A DNA stretch of 64,000 nt from Blasia pusilla. Its lineage: Eukaryota; Marchantiophyta; Marchantiopsida; Blasiales. The stretch is from assembly GCA_050084515.1 (NCBI GenBank), contig CM114275.1:24800001-24864000 (forward strand), read 5' to 3'. The notes beneath the pieces were generated by a model, which made no database searches, was not told where the DNA came from, and was given only the letters and a program-made list of their open reading frames with translations. This document shows positions 21,878 through 31,774 of this stretch, piece after piece (the first letter of the stretch is position 1; each line of letters begins with the position of its first letter). A program made the position numbers and the translations under genes.

Positions 21878-24800
21878 GATAACATGGACATAAATATATC
21901 TCCCAACCCTCTATTGGAACCTCCTGATCGGATGGACCATATACATGTGCATCAAAGTGCTTTAACCAAAAGAGTCTTGGCCATGCGGAGGATACAAATT
22001 CAAGGGGACTTGCCGCCATGACCTATATCAGCATTGCGCTTACACTGGGATATTCACAATATTGCGTTTATTCCTTGGGAAAGACTGCAAGATTTCATTG
22101 AAGGCGAGGGTGATGGAGATGGGATGAATCCCACGAATTTCTGGAAAGGAACGTCAAGATGTTTGAAAGATGCAGGAGAGATCGAACAAGAGGATCCATC
22201 ATACGTTTTTTATTTCTGTGCTTATGGCCCGCAAGACTACCGACATCGAAAACAACTAGCCATAAATATGTAAATATAGTAAACTCTCTATATTCTTTTT
22301 TTGTTCTCTTCTCATGTCATGGTTTGATTGTAAGTTACATTTCTTCTCGTGTCTTTCTCATTAAACTAATCTTAATTCTTGTATAATTCTGTTCATAATC
22401 CTGATCTCCCAAAACACATGTCAGAATGCCTTCCATATGTTGCATGTAGAATTTTAAAACATGTGGTAACAACCCATTGAATAACTTTTAACATTGGACA
22501 TACCATTGGATCTTACAGGTAAAAAATTCCTAAGACAGGACCTGGAAGTAGGCCACGTGGCCAGAAGATCATTCGAGGGGAAAGTTGGAAACGTGGATGT
22601 CAATGTCGCTTTTCTGTTTCAAAGTTGAGGGATCCTGTTCATGCTGCAAAGATTGTTTACAAGCACAAGCTACATATCGACAAGGAAGGGAAGCCATGTC
22701 ACGGTTCACACGATCCGACATGCAAGGACACGCCAAAGATGTATGCCCCAAGAATATCACACAATTTGAGATCGTATATTAAAGAGAGGCTTCGTCTTGG
22801 GGTGAAGCCCCACCAGATTTTGTCGGAGCATGGTGTCACATTGAAGATGCGATCTGAGATGGATCCAAAGTTCAAAGAAAGCATGAAGAGAGATGATTTC
22901 TTGCGAATGCATAATATCCTCAATGTGAAGAAAGAGCTAAATATGGAGACCTTTCAATATTGTATGGGTGAAAATGAATCATTGAGACATTTTGTCACCC
23001 TTTATCCGGACAAGGTGTTCTTTTATGAACCATATATAGAGAGTGCGAGGCCCTTCATCTTAGGCTTCCAAAGCCAATGGCAATTGCAAACATTGGTCAA
23101 GCTTGGACACAATAGTGTATTAAGTATGGACAGTACATTTGGAACGAATCGAAGCAAGGTAAGTTCGCTACATGTTATCATGGTGTTTTGAAAAAAATGT
23201 GCATCACTTATTTATTAAGCAAAGTCTCAAACATTGTGGTAATGGTTTGTTGGGTGTGTGGATTGTATGAGTGCAGTTCCCATTATACACTATTATGGTA
23301 TTTGATGAGCATCATACCGGGATACCAGTGGCATGGGTTCTGACAAGTAGCTCAAAAGAGGTACATTTGGTTAGGTGGATGAAGGCAATGGTCGGGAAAT
23401 GTAAGACAATCCAGCCGAATTGGGAGCCAAATGCAGTCATTGTGGATGATGCAAATGCAGAGCAAAATGCCTTGAGGTTTGTCCATCCACTTCCTATCCA
23501 TATTGTATCTTGTTATAAATAAGCAAGTGAATTCTACTATTTTTACCACATTTACAATTTCGGCATCCACCATGCAAAAATGGAAGGCATTATAGCCATG
23601 CAAATTCAATGACGTTATCTATTTTTCATTCCATGTAGAGAGACATTTGGAGGTGTAAACATCATTTTGTGCCTTTGGCACGTGCGACACGATTGGTTGA
23701 AGCAATTGAAGCGCAAGGTCCACTGCCCCATTTTAAGAGCATAAATGTCACGACGTCTTGGAGAAATAATGTATGTCAATGTTGTGGTACCTACACGAGA
23801 GGTGATGTCTTATATGATGCAAGAAATGCCTTTGTGATTCTATCTGAGACTTCAGCGGAGAAGTTGCTTTTGTGAATTACATCCAGACTTATTGGGAGCC
23901 CAAACTAGGCAAGTTCATTGAATCTCTCATGTCTCTTGGATTTTCCCACCACTGGATCTTTAGGTTATGTAATTTACATTAAATATGTGGTGACTCTTGC
24001 TGGTTTTTTGTGCAGAAAAGTGGGTTAGAGCAGCTAGGGACTACCCTCATGCAAACCAAGACACGAATGCTGCTATTGAAGCTTATCACGGAAGCATGAA
24101 AGCAGTATTAAATGATGATAACAAGAGTTTGGCTCGAAGAAGAGGTGACTACCTTGTGTGGAAGCTCCTCGAGTCCATTGAAGCATGGTATTTCCACATA
24201 CAACTCTTAAAAAAGAAAGGCTTTGTGCAAAATGTAGCACAAGAGCAATATATCAACAATGCAGTTCTAAAAGGAAAAGCTATCGCGGCCAGTGACGTTG
24301 TACTGACTCAAACGAGGGGTAAAATACGCATGGCACGAGTAAAGAGCCAGACAGTTCTCAATAAGTGGTATGAAGTCTACAATTATGACACTGAGTGGGG
24401 ACATTGTGAGTATCCATGGTCTCTTAAGGGTAACATTTGTAAGCATATGGTAAGTTTCACTTGATGATTATTCCATGAAGTAATATCCTTTGCTCTTTAA
24501 TGGTTCAGAAGAAAATATGAATTATGAAGTAGAAACCGACTGAATGTGGAAGTGGAAAATAGATTGCTGCTTTGTTGCAGGAAAGCTTTGATGAGGCTGA
24601 TTTGGTGAGGGTATTAGGAACAAGATTGGGTACGACACAAGGAGGAATATGCCATCTACAAATGGTGAGGATCGAATCAGACACTACCTTACGTCCATCA
24701 TTGGAAAACACCTTGGATCTCAATGAATTACCAGCAACAGAAGCAGGTATCTTCTCTTGTCAATGAATTCATGCTTAGATATTTCCTTGTTGTTGAGGTG

Positions 24801-25598
24801 TCTTATTTGTTTATGACATATCCTTTTTTAAGTTATGGCTACTATGTGGTATGTTTCAGAAGGCATTCTAGATGAAGATAGCACCATATTTTCTTCATAT
24901 ATGGAAGATGGATATATGGGCACGCTTCTACACCATCCACCAATTGCTGAAAGATCTCCATCGATGTTAATGGGAATACAAGAGAGTTCTAATAGAATTC
25001 TTCCAAGTCCATCTCCCTCTATGGAGCAGATGGTCATTACTATGGACAAGTTATACAATGAACTACGCACTAATTGTGGAGGAAACCTGCAATTTTTTAC
25101 ATTAGTATGTAAGATGTTGAGAGAAACCAATGGTAGAATAGAGACAGCAAAAGTGACTCTCAACAATGGCTTAACACCGCAACCAAGAAATCCGTTTCAG
25201 ATTTACAGAGATGGATTCATCAATAACAACTCCATCAAACGAGTGAAGTCTAGCGTTGAACGATGGTCACAACCTTCTAGAAGAAGTACCCAAATTGCAA
25301 GTAGAAGTTCTCAAGTAGATGAGGTCAATAGTTCCTCTTTGCCATGTTTTCCAAAGCCAAAACCCAAGAAGAGAAAATTGGGTCCACAAGAGGAACTAGA
25401 CAGAGATGCTGCTATATTCCAGAACAATCATTCAGAAAATAGAGGTATGAATGTCCATATATGAATGAACTTCATTTTCAGATCTCACCGTATCTGACGC
25501 TTTTGGTGACATCATTGAGATTTTGAATAAGGATGCAATCCTTCATCCTCCAATACATTTTGATCAATGCAAAATCCTTGATCTGATTTCGCCATGTG
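21878..25598 (+). pseudogene. MULE-type transposase with SWIM zinc finger, multi-exon, broken
   Basis: Proposed exons: 21878 to about 22270, about 22535-23158, 23277-23476, 23639-23908, 24016-24449, 24581-24746, 24860-25444 and 25482-25598. Domain order matches the plant MULE/SWIM family (Arabidopsis At1g60560-like, from memory). First come FIPWERLQDFIEGEG and YVFYFCAYGPQDYR. A zinc-binding block CQCRF...YKHKLHIDKEGKPCHG follows. Then comes the DDE core: MDSTFGTN, VIVDDANAEQ and AAIEAYHGSMK supply the three acidic residues. ILCLWHVRHDWLK lies between, and a C-terminal SWIM finger reads HCEYPWSLKGNICKH. Damage: TGA near 22019, TAA near 23748 where the family usually has an acidic residue, a frameshift near 23830 that recovers at FSGEVAFVNYIQTYWEPK, and Tyr replacing the second Cys of the SWIM motif. 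The intron at 23909-24015 has GC-AG borders. The 25445-25481 intron would be only 37 bases. Confidence 0.85.
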
Positions 25599-26324
25599 GT
25601 ATGGTGTTTATTACTATTTCATTGATTGTGTTATTGCATCTCTATATAAATGTCTCTCCCTATATTAGTTGGTGATCCTTCCTTGCTCTTTTTTTCCCCA
25701 CCATGTAATTGAAATAATTAACAACTCTTCACTTTCTTCGGAAGGAAACGACTGCACTTTGAGCAAAGAATGAAATACATGAGAGATAAACGTGACGCAA
25801 TATATATTTCAATACTAACGCATATGTCCGGTACTGATAAAGAAATCCAGAATGGTTACCTAAAATGTTATCGGAAGGCATTCTATCAAAAGACCACGCA
25901 TTCCTGTTAGACTTGCGTTCATTGAAAAAATGAACAACTCTTTAACTCTGAGTACTAGCCTCCATGTGTGGTAATGAATAAACATACGGATTGCTTGCCA
26001 CAAATACAATCAGAAGGCATTCTATCACACTACCATGCGACCCCACGCGTCAACTTGTGCGCGCGCCTGCGCGACGCCCTGGTGTTTCTTCCCTTCAGAC
26101 CTGAACTATGTTTCCAAAATTTTAGGAGCCGCCGCGGACCCCTCTACGCCCACACGGATGCGATTCAGGATTGTAGGTGCACATAATGAGGCAAGTCATT
26201 GTGGTTGGATTCTGTGGCGTTTAAGAAGTGTGTGCGAGAATGATAGAGAGATTGCTTACCACTGACTAACAAAATTGTGAAAGCAATCTCATTCTTAAAT
26301 GTTTCCTTGTGGCCATTGCAATAC
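25599..26324. other. Intron-like stretch with a GC-rich insert
   Basis: Most is AT-rich with two copies of the 12-bp word (25873, 26012). The second spans an acceptor-like CAG at 26013 and reads EGILSHYH in phase with the preceding exon. From about 26035 to 26170 the composition changes sharply to GC-rich (CGCGCGCCTGCGCGACGCC, GCCGCCGCGGACCCC), unlike everything around it. This suggests an inserted fragment. Confidence 0.4.
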
Positions 26325-27089
26325 AGGGATTTGCATATGACAGCAAGAGAGTTTGTTTAGAGGGCACCTACAATCTGGAGAAGTGGCTATTGGGTGGCAT
26401 CACAATTGTGCATCAAGAGCCATCGAGAGTATTCAGTCTTCTAAGATTTTATGCCCATGGAAAGTTCAGATGGTGGAAGGAAGAGAAGCCGAAAAGAAAG
26501 CTTGGAATTTCGGAAGAGAACTCCACAAGATGTAAGCCACAAAGAAGGCGATACAAGTGTGATATCTGTCGAAGGGAGTGGGAAACGCTCACGAAGGTCC
26601 AAGGATAGTAGTTCCAAATGTCCAGTGTATGCAACAGATGCATCTTTGTTGGACATGAATAAGCACTTTGGCGAGACTTTCATCAAGGTTTTTATGGACC
26701 CTGTAGGGAAGGGTATAACCAATTCTGAGCAGAAAACGTTGGCTAAGTTTTTGGCTTTATCGAATAGCTTGAAAGCAATCTCAAATGTTTGCAATAGTAT
26801 GGATTCAATCGTGAATGAATTGAAGACCTCATTCAACACGCTGCAGGTTCTTCTCCATCAGCTTCAAAGTATGCCTCTTGAGGAAACTTTTCATGGCTTT
26901 CCTGAGGTTGTACAAAAATTTGTTTGCAAAGGACATTCCATGATGGAACAGATGGACGTTTTAGAATTGATGGTAGCAAAAAACGATGTTTTGCGGTATT
27001 TAGATGATAACAGGAGTGCATGGGAATTCTTGCACGCTCAAATCACCTTGGATCTTTTGCCAAAAAAGCTGAGGGAGCTTATCCATTGA
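26325..27089 (+). CDS. 3' coding segment of the element: basic region plus helical C-terminal domain
   Basis: An acceptor-like AATACAG at about 26324 is followed by an open stretch. From the ATG at 26451 a 212-codon reading runs to a stop at 27087-27089. Its first 60 residues are basic and serine-rich (GGRKRSRKESLEFRKR, SGKRSRRSKDSSSK), compatible with a nuclear localisation signal. The remainder is predicted helical with regular hydrophobics (KTLAKFLALSNSLKAISNV, FNTLQVLLHQLQSM, DVLELMVAKNDVLRYLDDN, LPKKLRELIH). The overall shape resembles the C-terminal ends of plant transposase-associated Myb/SANT-like proteins, but I cannot assign a family. It may be the last exon of the transposase gene or a separate accessory ORF. 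An AATAAA signal lies at 27190-27195. Confidence 0.5.
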
Positions 27090-27865
27090 AACTCTTCATT
27101 CAAATATAAAGGAAGACATGAGAGTTAAGTATGACCATGACCCATGGAAATTTGTTTTTCTATTATAAGAAAGTTTCTTTTTCTGTTATAATAAAGTCTT
27201 ACTTCACTTATTTGGATTCATTATTGTTAAGGTTGGTCCATAGCTGTAAGTAGCAAGTATGGAGTAATTGCTCATGGATAGTAACATGGATTTTCTTTGT
27301 GTTTTGTTCTAGTAACATGAAGGAAATAAATTTGTCAAGCATTGTTATATAATACTGTACAATATTGCTGGAATGCGACCCTTTTCATTCTGAAAGACAG
27401 ATCGCAAGAGCTTTGTTGGTTGATAATTTTTAGAATGCTTTCCATCTACATATTGTATAATACAACCAATTCAGAAAGCTAGAATGCTTTCAATATTCTC
27501 CGTCTTACTCTTCAATCCCTTCGCACCCTATTTGGTTTGTAACAGTGGATACCCACTTTGGTATAAGTACTCCAAGTAAGACTATGGTTGATAGTAGAAT
27601 TCTTCTTGTAAGACCCTTCTAAGGTAGTATATGGGAAAGGGAAGAAACCTTTCTATTTGCCAGCAAATAACAATAATATATGAACGTTAGCTTTTGAAAC
27701 ATAACATATTTTATTTGAAAAAAATCCTTCCATAATGATCATGTGTGCAAGGTGGAATGCTTTCCATTTTCTTCCAAATAATGTTCAGACACGGTTGTAT
27801 GAAAAAATTACGATAACAATAAAAAATTGGAATTTATAAAAATGAAAAAGAATATGCCTTTCTTT
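27090..27865. other. 3' flank of the element; no gene
   Basis: AT-rich. Contains the possible poly(A) signal at 27190-27195 and three reverse-oriented words of the AGAATGCTTTCC type at 27432, 27481 and 27754. Confidence 0.5.
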
Positions 27866-29641
27866 TTGTATCCCCAGATAAGTTTTCCCATTTCAACTCA
27901 TAATAAATGTTTTCCAAATGAAGAGTATGGAAATGTATTTTTTTCAAGTCTCCTTTACTAACGAAAGGAATTCTATTTATATGAGTTTTGTACACTTGGC
28001 TCCCTCTATATGCAGATTGCATTCCGCCACTTAACCCTGATAAATGTAAGTTATTATGCACTCGTCTAAAAACGGAAGGCCGTCATACCTTTAACCAATA
28101 TAGATTATATGTGGTAGTAATTGTTTTTAAGATACATGAGAAAATGTTTTGATTATCATAATGTTGTCCGTTAAGCTTATGAAGGAATGAAGAATATTAA
28201 ATTTTGATCTATTCAATGGAAGCAATTCCAAATTGTGGGCTTTTAATTTCCTATATTGTACAATTTATTACGCTAATAATATATAACCAAGTAATAAGGG
28301 GAGAATAAAAGCAATCTAAAAAATTGCAAAAGCAGCAAATAATTTTAGATGAGACAAGGATAGTTTGACTTGATCCTTTTGGTATATGTTATTGTGCACA
28401 TACACATCGCTACACAAATGGCTCTTCTTCCCCCAAATATAGCCTCCAAATAATAACGTGTGTGTACAGGTTACCTTGTGATGGATGACTCGTTCAACAA
28501 GTGACTTGGGGAAAGTAAATGCACGTTATCTACCGGTAGGCTAACTAAGATGTGACAATGTCTATTGTAATGTTTAATAGTGTTGGCTCAAAATGCGATT
28601 AATCATATTGGTTGAGAATGCCATGAGGGGAGTTTGAAAAAGTAAGAGGAACACTCCAATACTAGTGTATATTTCAAAGTTTAGGTAATTATAATGTCGA
28701 TTTCATATATGAATTTATATTATGAAATCTTTCTAAACTATATGACTTGTAAGGTCTCTATAAGATTTATAAAGACAATCATGATATTCTTTCTCCCTAC
28801 CAAATATGATATGATTAACATATTCTTGACATATTTCGAACTGAAAAAGTGATTTTCTTTTCTTGGTTGAGACTCTAGGAAAAGGAAAGCAGCGATATCA
28901 TATTTTCCCAATTAATATGCAATTAAAATAAATATTGAAGTAGTGATACGTTTATGGGTTCAAATCTTTAACATAAAAAATATAGCATGTAGTGATAGGA
29001 GTGAAATTTTGGATATTAAATTGGTGTTTCCACAAACTTTGAATTTACTTATATCAAGCCCATTTCAAACAAAGTTTTCAAATAAGATATTCAAATGAAA
29101 TTCCACCCACAAAATTTTGAAAATATCCAAAATATATAAAACTAGAATGTTGGGGTTTTTTTTAAAGCATGCATCTCATTGGCATAACAACTACTTAAAG
29201 TAATTAGACAATATATTGCAAATTTGTAAGATGTTACATTTTAAAGTCCTATAGTTTCGAAAGGTTTCATAATTTAAATTCATATATGAAACCGACATTA
29301 TAATTACTCGCATTTTGAACCAACACTAGTAAATATTACAACAGACATTGTCACATCTTTGTTAGCATACTGATAGATAACATGCGTTTTACTTCCCCCA
29401 AGTGATCGGTTGACCGAGTCAACGATCATCAGGTAACCTATATACACACGGTACCATTTGGAGGCTACTTTTGGGGGAAGAGCCTAATACCTTTCGTTAG
29501 TAAAGGTATTATATAATAATAATACCTTTCATTAGTAAAGAAGACTTGAACAAAATGGCTTCTTGTACTCCTTGAATTTCTGCAATTAGCAAACCTTTAT
29601 TATGAGTTGAAATAGGAAATCTATTGGTACATATGACACAA
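27866..29641. repeat. Large imperfect inverted repeat (foldback-like)
   Basis: The left arm lies in two blocks (27866-27975 and 28418-28765). Their reverse complement is found at 29641-29525 and 29493-29225. Shared words include CATTTCAACTCATAATAAA, TTTACTAACGAAAGG, GATGTGACAATGTCT, AATTATAATGTCG and TTTCATATATGAATTTA. The left arm has two extra segments (about 27976-28417 and 28606-28685) missing from the right arm. The centre (28766-29224) is AT-rich and has no ORF. The structure fits a foldback element or a MULE with long terminal inverted repeats, and could give hairpin RNA if transcribed. It abuts the small-ORF array. Confidence 0.85.
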
Positions 29642-29685
29642 CATGACTGTCATGGCGTGAGTAATTACTCTATACACGTCCTCAA

Positions 29686-31774
29686 GTGGGGACCAGCATG
29701 GAGGGCAAGACAATGGCATTCGCTCAGTTGGCGGTCAAGGGCGTGCTGGAAATGGCGTTCATTTATTTGATAAGCACGAAAAGCATTCTGGCATCGCTCC
29801 GCAAGAGAGAAATTGCAAAATCACTCATAGGTATTGATTCAGCCTCTACCATTGATCATCCTAAACTCCTACATGTTGAAATTTATATTCTGTATATATG
29901 GTTGTCATATTTCTTGAAAGACGTCTCCACCCGCATTCTCCAAGATTGGCATGGTGTTCAATGAATCAGTGGCGTCCGGCCAATTCATTATATCAGAAGG
30001 CATTCTGGACATCCTCAAAGGGGGGCCAGCATGAACGTCCTCAAAGGGGGACTAGCATGAAGACCAAGACAATGGCGTTCGTTGAGTTGGCGGTCAAGAG
30101 CCTTCTAGCAATGGCGTTTGCTTATTTGATAAGAACGAAAAGCATTCTAGCATCGCTCCACAACAGAGAAATTGAAAAATCACGCGTAGGTATTGATTCA
30201 ACCTCTACCATTGATCATCCTCAACTCCTACATATTGAAATGTATATTCTATACATACGGTTCACATATTTCTTGAAAGACGTCTCCATCGGGATTCTCC
30301 AAGATTGGCATGATGTTCAATGAATCAGTGGCGTCCGGCCAGTTCATTACATCGGAAGGCATTCTACCATCGCTCCGCAAACAAGAAATCGCGCCAATAC
30401 GATCTACAACGGTGGACATCCTCAAGGGGGGACCAGCATGCAGAGCAAGACAATGGCGTTCGCTCAGTTGGCCGTCAAGCGCGTTCTGGAAATGGCGTTC
30501 GCTTATTTGATAAGAACGAAAAGCATTCTGGCATCGCTTCTTAAGAGAGAAATGGAAAAATCACGCGTAGGTATTGATTCAGCCTCTACCACTGATCATC
30601 CTAAACTCCTACATGTTGAAATTTATATTCTATACATACGGTTGTCATATTTCTTGACAGACGTCTCCACCCGGATTCTCCAAGATTGGCATGATGTTCA
30701 ATGAATCAGTGGTGTCCGGCCAATTCATTATATCAGAAGGCATTTTGGACATCCTCAAAGGGGGACCAGCATGAACGTCCTCAAAGGGGGACCAGCATGA
30801 AGAGCAAGACAATGGTGTTCGCTTAGTTGGCGGTCAAGAGCCTTCTGGCAATGGCGTTTGCTTATTTGATAAGAACGAAAAGCATTCTGGCATCGCTCCG
30901 CAACAGAGAAATTGCAAAATCACGCGTAGGTATTGATTCAACCTCTACCATTGATCATCCTCAACTCCTACATATTGAAATGTATATTCTATACATACGG
31001 TTGTTATATTTCTTGAAAGACGTCTCCACCCGCATTCTCCAAGATTGGCATGATGTTCAATGAATCAGTGGCGTCCGGCCAATTCATTATATTAGAAGGC
31101 ATTCTAGACATTCTCAAAGGGGGGGGAAAGATGAACATCCTCAAAGGGGACCAAAGACGAAGAGCAAGACAATGGTGTTCGCTTAGTTGGCGGTCAAGCG
31201 CGTTCTGGAAATGGCGTTCGCTGGGTCTTGAAAGACGTCTCCACCCGCATTCTCCAAGATTGGCATGATGTTCAATGAATTAGTGGCATCCGGCCAGTTC
31301 ATTACATCGGAAGGCATTATGTTATCACTCCGCAAACGAGAAATCGCGCCAATACGATCTATAACGGTGGACATCCTCAAGGGGGGACCAGCATGAAGAG
31401 CAAGACAATGACGTTCGCTCAGATGGCGGTCAAGCGCGTTCTGGCAATGGCGTTCGTTTACTTGATAAGAACGAAAAGCATTCTGGCATCGCTCAGCAAT
31501 AGAGAAATTGCGAAATCATGCATAAGTATTGATTCAGCCTCTACCATTGATCATCCTCAACTCCTACATATTGAAATGTATATTCTATACATACGGTTGT
31601 CATATTTCTTGACAGACGTCTCCACTCGGATTCTCCAAGATTGGCATGATGTTCAATGAATCAATGGCATCCGGCCAGTTCATTACATCGGAAGGCATTC
31701 TGCCATCGCTCCGCAAACAAGAAATCGCGCCAATACGATCTACAGTTGATAAACATCCTCAAGGGGGGACCAGC
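29686..31774 (+). repeat. Tandem array of 359/381-bp units, six copies
   Basis: Units begin at ATGs at 29698, 30057, 30438, 30797, about 31155 (no ATG, internally deleted) and 31393. Each starts with a CCAGC-ATG-AAGAGCAAGACAATGG type sequence. It continues with ATTTGATAAGAACGAAAAGC, TATTGATTCAGCCTCTACC, GACGTCTCCACCCG and CAAGATTGGCATGATGTTCA, and ends with a TCCGGCCAGTTCATTA spacer carrying GGAAGGCATTCT. Spacers come in two types. The short one (AAGGCATTCTGGACATCC then ATGAACGTCCTC) follows units 1, 3 and 4. The long one (CATCGCTCCGCAAACAAG, ACGGTGGACATCC) follows units 2, 5 and 6. Unit 5 lacks about 140 bases. Confidence 0.95.
29698..31659 (+). other. Family of small ORFs, about 78-92 codons, repeated in the array
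   Basis: Similar open readings lie at 29698-29964, 30057-30323, 30438-30704, 30827-31063 and 31393-31659, with a related one at 32000-32260. They share the plan (A/T)FAQ(L/M)AVK-VLxMAF-YLIRTKSILASL, then ID(S)(A/T)STIDHPxLLH(I/V)E, and end YILYIRLSYFL-DVSTRILQDWHDVQ-stop. In unit 4 the shared ATG frame is closed by TAG after a few codons. The N-terminal part is hydrophobic and basic and could form a helix. No known family is recognised. No indel disturbs the frame over about 260 bases in five copies, but the array is young enough that this alone does not prove coding function. Confidence 0.35.
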
